Notes: a model not told the origin generated them from the sequence alone. 64,000 nucleotides of DNA from Candidula unifasciata (GCA_905116865.2 CAJHNH020002835.1:155001-219000), one strand, 5' to 3'. Positions 47,531-58,689 are shown, numbered from the stretch's first letter. Translations and numbers: made by a program.

Positions 47531-47961
47531 CGTCCCGCCAGCGATCAAACCCGGCAGACCCTAGACTAACGAATAAAAAGTTTAATTTCATAGATTTCAT
47601 TTTAACTCTTCATCCAGTTCTTAGACTAAAATAATACTTAGTAATTGGTAACTGGGAAGATTAAAATTATAATAACTGTAAAAGTATTTAATTGATGAAA
47701 TCACATGAGTTAACTGTCTATCATTGAACATTTCATGAACATTGATTGTTTAATCTATAGTGCTTAGTTAGAGTTGATGAATTGATGATTTTTTTTTTGC
47801 TTGCATATTTCATTTGATATAGATTGTAGAACATATTACATGCTGACATCATATCATTGAGATTAATAATTAGTGACTGAGTGTAACATCGCTTTGATCA
47901 TTTATAGGTTTATCTTTTTGCTGCTATAGTATTCTATATGCTGTTAATCTGGTAGGCTGCT
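47531..47961. other. LTR element leader without recognised feature
   Basis: AT-rich leader after GTGGCGTCCCGCCAGCGATC. It contains a T-rich run at 47790-47800 and CTGCTATAG at 47922-47930, a plausible splice acceptor for the donor in the LTR. Confidence 0.4.
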
Positions 47962-50145
47962 TTGCATCATATACATCTTTGTGCGGCTGTCATAGTCTCC
48001 TCTGGTGCCAAGTTCACTGTACTTTGCTCTGACATATCCTTCTTATCCTACCTCGGGGAAGTATTACATTTATCTCTAGATAGAATGGACTTACGTACCG
48101 AGTACCAAAAAGATGTAAGGAAATTCGGGATAGCTGAGGGTAGAGTAGGGGCACAGTTAGAAACATATATTAAATGCCAGATGGATACTTTTGATTATAT
48201 GGTTGCCCGTAATGCTGCAGAGAAAAAGCGCCAGTTGGAGCTAGAAGAATATAATAGGCAGGAACAGCTTAGGAAAGAAGAGTATGAAAGAGAGGAACAG
48301 CTAAGGAAAGTAGAGTATGAAAGAGACATACAGCTTATAAGAGAAGAATTAGAAAGAGAGATAGAGTGTATTCAGGAAGGATTTGCTGAAAGGATGCGGC
48401 GTAAGAGTGAAGAAATTCATCGGAAACTGCTACTTGAGAGGGCAGAAAAAGATAGGATAAAACAGCAAGCGGAAAACATTAGCGTTGAGGAAACTGCGAG
48501 TATATGCGAGGAAAAACCTTTACCTCAGGCTGAAACTCAAGCAGATATGGTGGGGGCCCACTATCTAACCATTGAGGTGAGCACTCCTTGGCCAAACTCA
48601 ACAGCTAAGGAAGAAAACATAAAAACCGGAGGACAGTATCTCACACCTCTTATTCCTACAGAGAAAAGAGGCAACAAGGAGAACTCTTCTTTAGGGATAA
48701 CCAGATCTACATTGCTGGACCCCTTAACTTCCATTCTTAAGCCTAAAAGGAAAAGATGGAACAAGAAGCAGAAATCTTCTAAAGGGACCAGATCTACATT
48801 GCTGGAACCCCTTACTCCCATTACCTCAGACGAGATAAATGAGAGCGAACCTGACAGTAGCGACAAGCGTGATAACGGTTGTAACCGTAGACATAGCGGT
48901 TCGACTGGCACACCAGACATTAATGAGGACGAGGGCAAAGACTTACCCAACTCCCATATCCCCTTTGGTCCCTTCATGCAAGAAGAGGAATTAAAGCAGA
49001 CTGATGTAGGGAATAACGCTGAACCTGTGTCCCCTATTTCCTTGGATGCGGCCGCATGCCTAATGGAATGTGTTAGTTCTGACTTTACACCCGAAGGAGT
49101 TGACTGCGATGGCGGCAACACACCTCCTGATTTGCTTTCACTGGACTTGGCATATGAAAGCCATACCAATGTGAATATAGCAGATGAGGAGGAGAGTTCC
49201 CTGGACGTCTTGACGATCTTAGAGACTCGACATAAACAGGACAATTCTGCTAGGCCTGTGCACGTCGATAATGGACAGACAGAAGTGTTTGCCATTATCG
49301 AAGAAGAAAATACTTTTCGTGAGCAGGGAGACCACTTGTCTCTGCTGCCCTGTACAGCTGGGGCGACAGGGATACTTCTGATGAAGGACCCTGAAGCGGA
49401 ACAAGCCGTGAGTAGTAGGGAACCCCAACATTCTGATCTTGTAGTACTCTTTGCTTCGAAGGAAGTGACAGGAGTATCTCAGCTGATGGTGGAAACTTCA
49501 TTGCGAAGAAATTCCACATTACAGTCTACAGGAAACCCTGAGTTTTGTACTGATTTGACTGTATACCCTGACTTGATTTCGTGCTCTGACTCTGGACTGA
49601 TCTTTGTTAAAGACAATTCCACCCTGACAATTTGGCAAGGTAAAGACAGAATGCACCGAAGAGGAAACAAATGGACACTCTTCAGAGAAATTGTTAGTGG
49701 TAAGTGGCACTCACTTCGTGGGATCACGATGAGTGAAGAAATCCCTCGTTTTAAGAGGAGATTTGTAACAGATTTTTCAAAGATCTGTAGACTGAGGAGA
49801 AGAGGATCCAACCTGACTGCGACTAATCCTTTTAGTAGAACACTTCAGGCTCTCCCTAGGCAGATAGGGCGCGGCGAAGGGAGGAAACGCACAGAGGTTG
49901 TCAGTCAACGGCGCAGAGGAGTCCCGTTGACAAAGCATGGATCTTTGATTATCCGATGGAAGGAGGAACCTCCGGACAAAGGGACATTACCGAGCGACTG
50001 CTTGGAATACCCGCTCAATACCAGGATCAATGACAGTATTGCATTATCCTGGAGGAAAGGACATGGGATATCTGCAGACGAGTGCAGGAATTCCCACTGC
50101 CATAAAGAATACTGGAAACAGAAAACTTATGGGCAGTTATGCTAA
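47962..50145 (+). CDS. 727-codon ORF of the LTR element, coiled-coil Gag-like N-terminus, no known catalytic domain
   Basis: Open throughout. The likely true start is Met42 (48085), since MDLRTEYQKDVRKFG then opens a soluble, charged protein; an upstream hydrophobic stretch is weak. Residues about 90-165 are a Glu/Arg-rich coiled coil (RQEQLRKEEYEREEQLRK). This start resembles N-termini of Gag in some invertebrate Gypsy elements (inference). A repeated motif, RSTLLDPLTSI and RSTLLEPLTPI, lies near residues 250-285. Residues 290-480 are acidic and low in structure. The C-terminal ~180 residues are basic, with several RRR clusters and C-x4-H-C near the end. No capsid core, zinc knuckle, protease DTG, RT or integrase motif is seen. 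Function unknown. Confidence 0.75.
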   Translation: MHHIHLCAAVIVSSGAKFTVLCSDISFLSYLGEVLHLSLDRMDLRTEYQKDVRKFGIAEGRVGAQLETYIKCQMDTFDYMVARNAAEKKRQLELEEYNRQEQLRKEEYEREEQLRKVEYERDIQLIREELEREIECIQEGFAERMRRKSEEIHRKLLLERAEKDRIKQQAENISVEETASICEEKPLPQAETQADMVGAHYLTIEVSTPWPNSTAKEENIKTGGQYLTPLIPTEKRGNKENSSLGITRSTLLDPLTSILKPKRKRWNKKQKSSKGTRSTLLEPLTPITSDEINESEPDSSDKRDNGCNRRHSGSTGTPDINEDEGKDLPNSHIPFGPFMQEEELKQTDVGNNAEPVSPISLDAAACLMECVSSDFTPEGVDCDGGNTPPDLLSLDLAYESHTNVNIADEEESSLDVLTILETRHKQDNSARPVHVDNGQTEVFAIIEEENTFREQGDHLSLLPCTAGATGILLMKDPEAEQAVSSREPQHSDLVVLFASKEVTGVSQLMVETSLRRNSTLQSTGNPEFCTDLTVYPDLISCSDSGLIFVKDNSTLTIWQGKDRMHRRGNKWTLFREIVSGKWHSLRGITMSEEIPRFKRRFVTDFSKICRLRRRGSNLTATNPFSRTLQALPRQIGRGEGRKRTEVVSQRRRGVPLTKHGSLIIRWKEEPPDKGTLPSDCLEYPLNTRINDSIALSWRKGHGISADECRNSHCHKEYWKQKTYGQLC

Positions 50146-50208
50146 GGAGGACTTGAAATTCTTGGAAGCCACAGAGCGTGCAGATGTGCGGTCAGGGTGA
50201 CCGAACTT

Positions 50209-50218
50209 AAGGGAGAGG
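50209..50218 (+). promoter_or_regulatory. Polypurine tract
   Basis: AAGGGAGAGG three bases before the 3' LTR, the usual site for plus-strand priming. Confidence 0.75.
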
Positions 50219-50221
50219 CTC

Positions 50222-52337
50222 TGTGACAATACGCTCGGTGACTCCAGAATGTCTTTCCTCAACCTACTTTTATTTCTTTGTATTTTGAAAGTATACAGGA
50301 AAATAGGGATTTGGATACATCCTTAATCTAAGTAGGCGAAATAAACAAGCATTTAATTCTCCTGGGATGTTGGCGATATCACACACTAAAACTTTTTCCC
50401 AGTTGTTAAGTGTTGAGGTACAGAGATAAGACTGACCAAGCAGACTTACTGACTGGAGATTTGCACACCATCTGTTGGGGTCAGATATTTTATCTCGTAG
50501 CCAGACTTTTAGGAGCAGCTAACTCCGGCTAATTGTGATTTAATTCCCCCTGAGGTTACCTAACTCGACGGCAGGTCCGACGGTCACTATTGACACAGTG
50601 AGCGGAAAGTGTTGGCAGAAGAATTGACAAAGTCGGATTTTATTGTGATGACCGGTGAAGTAGCCTGGAGGTGTGACTTGTCTTATTTGCTCTGGCCAGC
50701 TTAATTGAACCAGAAGATCCTAGCGTGGGAATTCAAACAATTGTTGTACAGTCACTGACTGACAGTGAATATACACCCACAAGGGAGGAGCTGTAATATC
50801 CCTGAATGAGAATGATTTTAGGCGTAATGTAGGAGGAGCTTGATAAAAGTTATAAAGGGCTGAACTTAAGGTCTGGTAAATGAGATCCTGTCTAGCACAT
50901 GCCATCTGTTGGGCTTAACCTAAGCTTGAGACAGAACTTTTGGCATCGTGGTTTCATTTTTCCAGGTAAGATCGAAATTAGGATCTATATTTTATGATAG
51001 AGATCTGTCTTTTTACTCAAGTGTGTGTCTTCATCACTTTGTAGTACTCCTAGGCGGACATTTCTTCATTCTCGTAGGGCACTGTCACATTGCTTTATTT
51101 CCTATGTGATAGTGTCATGAATGTTTTTCGGGCACATGTGTTTCAATGTTGTAAAACCTAAATGTTGTTGTTGCCATTGAAATTTAATGAACTATCATGT
51201 TTTTGAAATCACAAGCGTGAAGATAACTTTGGCAATCTTTTCACGTGTGGTTAATGTGAATCTGTATTACATACAGCTAACACACTGAAATGTGTTTAAC
51301 TCTCGGGAGGCTAATGCGGAGATTGATCCCGGAGAGTAAATCCACAAGATTTGTTATTTGATTCGCCCCAGAACTATTGTTAGCATTCTGGGCGCGTCGA
51401 TTGTTCCAAGCATAGATTCCAGAACTGGTTCCGTCTGACTGATTGTCATTTGAGTCTGTACGAGAGATGGCACCTGACGTAGAAGACTTGACTATCATTA
51501 CAGGACGTGTAGAGGAAGGCAGAAGATGTAACAGTTGGAATGTGAGACATAAGCCCTTCCAAATTGGACAGGAGTGAATGTGAGCATGAGGGAGAGATGA
51601 AATGTTTTATTTAAATAAACATGCTTGATGTTAGTATAATATACATGCTTAGTGTACATCTAGAGCAGATACTACAAATATGCGCTTGTTTCTTTTATCA
51701 CAGTTCCCACATTGGGCAGAGACTAGTAGGCATCCATTATTTGCCGACAGTCGAGTGTAACGACCTGCAGAAAGCAGTGAGGACGACAAACTGGAAAAGA
51801 TAGGCAGGGTCTCAAGCCGAGAACTGTCCTGATGAGCTAAGTTATGTACAACTTTAATGTCATCTATAACATCATCCCAACTCTACTAGCCTAAACAAGT
51901 TCATTTTATTTTAATTTCGATTTATTAAATAAATCTTTTTGATGTTGTTACACAGAGTTAAGTAAATTGTGTACTTAGGTTCAAGTGTCTTTGTGCATAT
52001 TAGTTTACTTCAGCTAACAAATATTTAAATCACTTGATGGGGGCTTTTAAGGAATGCCAGGAGAGGAGAATAGTCGAAGGGGTTAACTGTGTATCGAGAT
52101 AATATCACAGTGGGTGTATCCTGATATCTATCTATCCCTTCTCCTACTCCTGTGGATACAAGTACAGCAACTTTCATTTCATGGAACGAGCCACTCGCTG
52201 TTTTCTTGGCTATCCAGGACTGTCTAGGATCAACATAGCTTAGATAATAGTCCAGTTTCTCACGTGGGTGGGCATTGTTAAGGTTCAAACCCACACCCTC
52301 ACTATATCAGTGTATTTACCCACGTGGGCGCGCGACA
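50222..52337 (+). repeat. 3' LTR (2116 bp)
   Basis: Nearly identical to the 5' LTR. Differences cluster between the two ends of U3: a short variable patch at 50626-50655, another at 50711-50722, small indels near 50790-50865, and a 16-bp larger version at 50971-51012. Beyond about 51015 I noticed almost no change apart from a shifted T near 51687. Confidence 0.92.
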
Positions 52338-52922
52338 ACGGGTGTCGTAAACAGCTGCCTCCAAGAGAAACTCAAAGACGGAAGATTCATGTTGTGCTCG
52401 CTCCTCGGTGGAGTTTCTAACGCATGTACAACATCGATGAAGACCAAGATGAGGTAGAGAAGAAGAGAAAAAAATTTCATTCTCCCGGGCAATTAAATTG
52501 ATAATGTATGTATATATATATAGTGGGACATGCATTTTAGGCAGACTCTGAATGAGATGTGGTTAGTTAATTCTATTTGTTAACTTTGCAGCATGTGTTG
52601 AAAAATTGATCTTACATTATTGTATTTTTTTTTTCCAGACAAGTTTTTCGGTAAGTGTCAAGTTGAAAATTTAACATAAAGTGTCCAGATTGGCATAAGT
52701 AAACTATTTTAAAATCCATGCATATACATAAATACATATACACGTCCTTATACGTGCACAAAAAATGTGCACAGCCTCTCGTCAACTTACATACACAATC
52801 ATAATATTCATCCACACATCCACTCATGCATATACACCCATAAATGCATATACACATACAAGACCATGCACACATACATACATACAATATGCTCACACAC
52901 ACTTGAAGAAACCTCCACAGAC

Positions 52923-52924
<2 letters not shown>
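52338..52924. repeat. Composite repeat, gamma-delta-epsilon, copy 6 (right half)
   Basis: Resumes the gamma block cut at 45277. GATATTGACGGG|TGTCGTAAAC parallels the uninterrupted GATATTGACGGGTTTCGGAA at 54468. Delta at about 52650 is decayed. 52700-52924 is CA-rich epsilon. Confidence 0.7.

Positions 52925-52984
<60 letters not shown>
52925..52984. repeat. (TA)n microsatellite
   Basis: Uninterrupted alternating TA of about 60 bases. Confidence 0.9.
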
Positions 52985-52986
<2 letters not shown>

Positions 52987-53380
52987 ACCTACTATACCTC
53001 TAATTATGCATGCCTTGACACCCCTCTGCTTTTACTTTCCAATAGGAACTGACCTGATGGTACTGCTGTTGTCTTAGCAATCAGCCGTACCCTGACTGGG
53101 CTTATGTCGTTAACCGCAGTGGCGCCCAAATAACTTTATGTTTGAATACGATTTCAGGTATTTGTACCTGGGTGATTCTCATCCGAGCAAAAGTGGATTA
53201 ACTTTGCGTCACCATCATTTGATCGCCCAGTGTGCGGCCCTAGTGGGATTCAGAGTCATTCGCTATGATAGGTTCTCGTTCTAAGTATCCTAAACTGGTA
53301 AGACACAAATCTAAAAATTATTAAACTCCTTGTGTAATTAACAGACAGACCATGTCAGCTGAAACTTCGCTACAGTCTAT
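52985..53380. repeat. Beta distal end, copy 6
   Basis: GATGGTACTGCTGTTGTCTT and GGGTGATTCTCATCCGAGCA match 27100-27200 and other beta distal ends. The RNase H core is absent here. Confidence 0.5.
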
Positions 53381-53910
53381 TCAAGAAGAAACAAGTGGGT
53401 AGAAGTGTATTTCAACGTTTAAATATGGTTTACAATTTTTAGCATTTCATGTTTTTTTGTTGGTGTTGTTGTTGTGGCGCGCAGTATCTTGCAATGTACC
53501 CCCATGTGACCAAACTAGCTATAACAGTTATTTTACCTGTTTCCTCTACACATCATTAGTAGATATCATCATGGCATGACAATGTCAATCATCACAACGA
53601 TATTCTGACTCTAAATTACTCGTTTTTGGGGACTTTTTTTTTCGACAGACTGTAAATGGAATGGGGCAACTTAGTTAAATTTTCCTAACTTAACATCATG
53701 CATGGGAATATTGATTGTCAATTAATAATTTTTTTTTTTAAACAGATCAATCTTGTGGTATGTATCAAGTTATAAAAAACAATTTGTCTCCATGCACTTT
53801 ATACTTAAATTTACAAAGTCATACATACACATAAATACACATACATTTCGTGTTTATACATAAACAAACATTTACACAGTATTTTTCGTCCACTAACACT
53901 TACATACACA
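53381..53910. repeat. Iota-delta-epsilon blocks
   Basis: 53380-53570 parallels 57640-57790 (CCAAACTAGCTATAACAG). Delta phrase GGTATGTATCAAGTTATAAA at 53757. CA-rich epsilon follows. Confidence 0.6.
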
Positions 53911-54450
53911 CATAGTATCCAGGGCGAGGCGCAGACGCCGTCTGGTGGTGACAGGTTTAATTCCCGGCACGGTAACTACAGCTTTCGATTTTTATGTTGT
54001 CTAGTGTGTTCCTCTATTCTTTTTTCTTCTTTCTATGAGTGACAATCAATACACTTTCTGTCACTTGATTAATTCATATCTTTATAGCCGACTGGACAGC
54101 GGCTACTGTGGAGGCTGGAGACCCACACAGCATCATCACGAGTCTGGCTTTGCCGACTTTAAATTCTTCAAATATTGCGTAAAGGAAAGTGCCAGCTTAG
54201 TCTGCTTAAAATTAGGAGCCATGTCGGTCGGACAATGCGGCGCTCAGAGCCATTTTGATTTGCAGCGCGATTACTTCTACTGCGCTTGTGCTAGCCTCGT
54301 AAACTAGCGGCGGCCAGGAGATCTTTGGAATCATCATAAATTGGAGACACCAGACTTTAAACTTCACGATCATCCCGCTTTGCACGATAGCTAGCTTGTC
54401 TGTTACCAGGTATTCGTGAATACGCCGGACTTCCAATCTGTCCGAATCAT
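53911..54450 (+). repeat. SINE-like start plus repeat shared with 9.7 kb
   Basis: GGTTTAATTCC at 53954-53964 resembles a pol III B box with a following GATTTTTATGTTGTC like the SINE body at 4.8 kb; no good A box. 54275-54400 matches 9665-9815. The 90-codon ORF at 54035-54307 has no recognised domain. Confidence 0.35.
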
Positions 54451-54454
54451 AATG

Positions 54455-54644
54455 CTCTGAAATGGGATATTGACGGGTTTCGGAAATAAACTTGTAAAAG
54501 AGAATTTCATAGATGGAAGGCTCATGTTGTTCTAGCTCCTAAGTGGAGTTTCTACTATATTTACGGCAGCGGTGGAGACCAAGGTGACGAAATAGAATTG
54601 TCTTTCACTCTTGAGGGCGAAGCTGGGTAATTAAATCTTTAATA

Positions 54645-54645
<1 letters not shown>
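54455..54645. repeat. Gamma block, copy 7
   Basis: ATATTGACGGGTTTCGG, GGAAGGCTCATGTTGTTCTA, GCAGCGGTGGAGACCAAGGT and GGCGAAGCTGGGTAATTAAA. Serves as the uninterrupted comparison for the LTR insertion site. Confidence 0.7.

Positions 54646-54647
<2 letters not shown>

Positions 54648-54722
<75 letters not shown>
54648..54722. repeat. (AT)n microsatellite
   Basis: Uninterrupted alternating AT, about 75 bases, abutting the Helitron-like 3' end. Confidence 0.9.
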
Positions 54723-54726
<4 letters not shown>

Positions 54727-54728
54727 CA

Positions 54729-56562
54729 CTAGCTGTAATCGGCCACGCGTTGCTGTGGCCCAGAATGGTGAAATCGAGAGGAAAGAAAATTGTTATCAGC
54801 TTACAGTGTCTGTCATATCCCCCCTCCTCTCCCCTCTACCCAATCATAGCTATCTCTCTCCGAAGGATTCAAAAATCAATTACGGCGAAATTATTAAAAT
54901 ATAAATATTTATAGAATGAGAACTTTAAAATAATGTTTTAAGCTCTCTCAGCTAACTGTGTCTGGCAATACCCTCCCCACCCCCTTTTCACCAGTCATAT
55001 CTCCCTTTTCCATAGGATTGAAAAATAAAATCACCTGACGATTTGTCTGGCATAACCCCTCACCCCCCCCCCCTTTTTTTTTTATCATATCTCCCTCGAC
55101 AAAGTATTGAAAATTCATTACCTTACGAAATTATTAAAATATAAATAGCTGAGAAAAGAGAACTGTAAAATATTAGTTTAAGCTCCCTCAGCTTAGTGTG
55201 TCTGGCAAACCCCCCCCCCCCCCCCCCGCCCTAACCCAATCATATCATCCTCTCCAAAGGATGGGAAAGTCCCCATGTGACGAAATATTGTAACTAAATT
55301 GAGCTTAGAATCCGTGTCCACCCAGACTTAAATAGGTAGCATTAAATTGTACCGAGAAGTAAATGTGGCCAGTGTAACAGCTACCACATCAACCATCCAT
55401 TAACAGTACTACTGCAACCACTACCACCACCACCATCACAACAACAACAACAAAAAACTGTTGCTACAGTCTGTGTAGTTCGGTGTAGAAAAGAGGAGTT
55501 AGCGCCGCATGCTGTCGCCACGGACTGCTTAGTTTAATTTTGCCCCCGACATAAAAAGAAAAAAATTTATCACCTAGCCAGTGATAAAACCCACAGTAAA
55601 AAGTACACTATACTCACGAATAGCGGAGAAAAATACCCCGCACCCGTCATCTCTCCCTCTCCGAAGGAACGATTTTTAACTGACCTTGGTATCCAAACTA
55701 AACTGGACTGTAAGCCGTCTTAATTAAAAGTTTCTGTCATCACCAAATAGTTTTTGATCGAGAAGCGTCGAGGGGAGGCTAATTAGGACTTAACTGAAAT
55801 CGGATGTCTTTGGGCGAAAAGCGCAGATATCGCAGCCTAGCTGTAAACCACAACACAAGGTGGCAACCACTCTTTTAAGGAAAAAAGAACAATTATCACC
55901 CAGCGGGAATCGAACACCGGCCACCCGCGTGAAGGATGGGATACTTACTACTGTACTACAGAAGACTGAAGAGTTTAGGTCAGATATCGCAGCCTAGCTT
56001 TAAACTACAAGACAACGTGAAAACTGCCCTCTCGAGGGCGAACAAATATTGCCCGTAAAATGAACATTGAGCATCACATCGCCGCTGTCACAGGCTAGCT
56101 GTAAACCCAAAATCTGAAAAAAGGTGAAGATATCGCAGCCTAGCCATAAACCACATCACAACGTGTCAGCCGCCCAGTTAAGGGCTAAAAAAAAATTATA
56201 TCACCTAGCAGGCAATCGAACGCAGATCATCCGCTTGATAGGCAGGATAGTTAAAACTACGCTACCAGACACTCAAGCTGATAGTGGAAGTGAAATTAAA
56301 TACTAATGCAAAGTTCAATAAGAGTTCAGCAGTCAAAAATAGCCAATTAACTAAAAACAAATTCTGGCTGGCAACGAAACAAATAATGATTTGACTGTTG
56401 CTGGAGCTACTTCCTTCTTGGTTTGTGCGATTTTCTGATAAAAAAAAAAAAAATAAGCTTTGGGTCAAAGGCAACGTTGTGTGAAAATTTGAAAGCAATC
56501 GGTTCAGTAGTTTCCGAGTTTATAGTTAACAAACTCGGAATATTACCATTTTTATTATTATA
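54729..56562 (-). mobile_element. Helitron-like non-autonomous element 2
   Basis: Minus-strand 3' end: GGCCAC-loop-GTGGCC, then GATTACAG, then CTAG followed by T. Inner sequence parallels element 1 (TTTTAAGCTCTCTCAGCT, AATGTGGCCAGTGTAACAG, GATATCGCAGCCTAGC), but as a single unit. The 5' side holds ATCGGTTCAGTAGTTTCCGA near 56490-56515. No transposase ORF. Boundaries on that side are approximate. Confidence 0.55.
55896..55975 (-). repeat. tRNA-Asp/Glu-like module in Helitron 2 (best copy)
   Basis: Minus strand: TGTAGTACAGTAGTAAGTAT, then CCCATCCTTCACGCGGG, then GGCCGGTGTTCGATTCCCGC. The D-arm wording and anticodon-arm closing are those of eukaryotic tRNA-Asp, with TTC in the anticodon position. 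The acceptor stem does not pair well. A more decayed relative lies at 56202-56276. Confidence 0.55.
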
Positions 56563-56564
56563 GA

Positions 56565-56725
56565 CATATTAATAAGACATATATTAAGACAGACTGTGAA
56601 TAAGATGTGGTTAGATAATTCTATTTTACTAGCTCAGCAGCATGTATGGAAAAAAATGATCTAATGTTTTTTTTTTTTTTTAGAGAATGCCGCTGGTATG
56701 TGTTAAGTTGTAAACAACTGTTTTT
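56565..56725. repeat. Delta block
   Basis: AAGACAGACTGTGAATAAGA and GCTGGTATGTGTTAAGTTGT, a diverged delta phrase after poly-T. Confidence 0.5.
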
Positions 56726-56989
56726 TCCCATGACATAAGCGCACGATTCATACATTTTCAAATTTTCATAATGCAGATCTATAAATACACATAAAGAATA
56801 ACAGAGAAATTTGACAAAAAAGCTCAACAAAATGGGAAAAAGGAAAACGTGCACAAAACAACACAACGTAACGTTTCGGCTGGGCAGCCATTTTCAAACA
56901 TAAGTGAACTTTTTGGGTAAAAAAACATCGTAAAACATCCACTGTTACAGAAACAGATTTCTGGCTTTAAACGTCGTGTCGTTTCGTTC
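56726..56989. other. Unassigned stretch
   Basis: No recognised repeat or coding region. A phrase CGTTTCGGCTGGGCAGCCAT near 56873 is noticeable but unexplained. Confidence 0.35.
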
Positions 56990-57595
56990 TAATTTGTTGC
57001 CTCTGCGGGAGATACAACATCAGAAATAACGACTCGAATCGCGTTAGCATCAAGTGCCTTTAACAAACTGTCAAACATTTGGAAGTCAAGATCACTCAGC
57101 AACAACACGAAACTTAAGTTCTTCGATTCCTGTGTCATCCCAGTGCTAACTTATGGTTGTGAGAGTTGGAAATCATCAGTATCAATCGATAAGAAACTAG
57201 TCGCTTTCGAGAATAGATGCCTCCGAAAGCTATTGAATGTTCACTGGTCGGACTTTAGGTCCAATACATCTATAAGACAGGAAACAAAACAAAAATATGT
57301 GTCTGATTTTATTAGAAAGCGTCGCTGGAATTACATCGGTCACGTACTCAGAATGGACATACAGAGACTTCCCCACCAAGCCTTCATATGGTCACCAGAG
57401 GGTAAAAGAAAACAGGGAAGACCAAAAGAAACTCTCCGTAGAACCATCACAAGGGAGAGCTCAACCATAGGTCTCAGTCGCACTCAAGACCTACATCAAG
57501 TGGCAAAGAACCGACAGACGTGGAAAGCTATGACCTCTGCCCTATGCGCCATCTTTGGCACAAGAGGAATAACTAACTAACTAACTTGGAAGTTA
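56990..57595 (+). pseudogene. LINE RT C-terminal fragment with TAAC tail
   Basis: 57143-57580 is open: MLTYGCESWKSSVSIDKKLV, ENRCLRKLLNVHWSDFRSNT, RRWNYIGHVLRMDIQRLPHQ, then GKRKQGRPKETLRRTITRES and RQTWKAMTSALCAIFGTRGI. This is the thumb/C-terminus of an EEP-RT LINE, distinct from copies A and B (no RNase H). 5'-truncated; decayed thumb from about 56990. The stop codon again comes from the tail ACTAACTAACTAACT at 57573-57590. Confidence 0.8.
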
Positions 57596-58120
57596 TCCAG
57601 AAATCCTGTCACTGTTGACATCCATAAACTGCTACAGACTCTTCAAGAAGAAGCAGCAAAGCTGAAATGTTATTTAACGGCTACAGATGGTTTAACGTTT
57701 CTAGAATTGGGAGTTTTTTGTTGAGTGCAGTATATAACAATATACATCGGGTGGACAAATTAGCTATAAATGCCCTTTTACCTTTTTCCTCTACATGCCT
57801 TTGTGAATCCGGATTTCCCCTTTAACAATCAGGAAAACAGAACAACGTTGTCAGCTTGACATCAGACAACAAATAATAGACATCATCACGACATAACAAT
57901 GGCAACCATCACAGTGATATTCTTACTCTAAAGACTTCTTGTTGGTGATTTTTCTTTCAATATTTTTTTTTTTTTTTACAGACTGAAAGATTTATGGCTA
58001 GTTGATTACAGTTTACAAACTTCACTGCATGCATGAGAATAATGATCGCAAATCCATCATTTTTTTTTTTTTTTAAATAACAGATAGGTATTGTGGTATG
58101 TATTAAGTCATAAACAACAA
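57596..58120. repeat. Iota-delta blocks
   Basis: AAATTAGCTATAAATGCCC, CATCAGACAACAAATAATAG and GGTATGTATTAAGTCATAAA in order; poly-T tracts at 57961-57975 and 58060-58073. Confidence 0.6.
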
Positions 58121-58689
58121 TTTGCCTCTTGCCAATAGGCACAATATACATACATTTACAAACTCATACATTTACATACATACACATACATATACATACA
58201 CTTCCTTATAAATGAACAAAAACGTACACAGTACTTTCGTCCACTTACACACACACACATACACACACACACACACTCACCCACACACACTTCATTAAAC
58301 TCCTTCTCACACCCACTCATGCATATAAGTGCACATACATAAACATGATCACGCACACATACATCCATAAATTCACATATACATATTTTAACCTACATAC
58401 GTATTTACACTCACACACGCGTGTACATTTACACAAAACCGACCCAGACGTAACATACAGATACAAATCAAGCTCATACATGCATACTTACATATATTGA
58501 CACATACTCACATTCAGACAGTCACCCACTAATAGATGCGAACAAATACACAGAGACATGAATACCCACATAGTAATACTCTTACATATTATACACATAC
58601 AATGCACATACTTACAAGCAAATCGTAACTGACATACAGAGACTCTCTTACATCAACATAATACTCACAGTCGTATTTAGTCATGTACA
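58121..58689. repeat. Epsilon block
   Basis: Long CA-rich low-complexity stretch with (CA)n at 58250-58275. ORFs are artefacts. Confidence 0.65.

Larger units (their letters stand above)
45278..52337 (+). mobile_element. LTR retrotransposon without polymerase genes (LARD-like)
   Basis: Two near-identical direct repeats (2100 and 2116 bp), each TGT...ACA, enclose a 2844-bp interior. The 5-bp target duplication ACGGG (45273-45277 and 52338-52342) is exact. A primer-binding site follows the 5' LTR and a purine tract precedes the 3' LTR. The interior has one long ORF and no protease, RT, RNase H or integrase motif in any frame I examined. It is therefore a non-autonomous element of the Gypsy/retrovirus type, presumably mobilised in trans. 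Confidence 0.93.

Noticed and set aside
48561..49295. 244-codon minus-strand ORF opposite the LTR-element protein
   Set aside because: It is the shadow of the 727-codon plus-strand frame, rich in Ser/Leu as expected from the complement of acidic, lysine-rich coding sequence.
55896..55975. Functional tRNA gene
   Set aside because: The wording is tRNA-Asp-like, but stems mismatch and several copies are equally damaged inside a mobile element.
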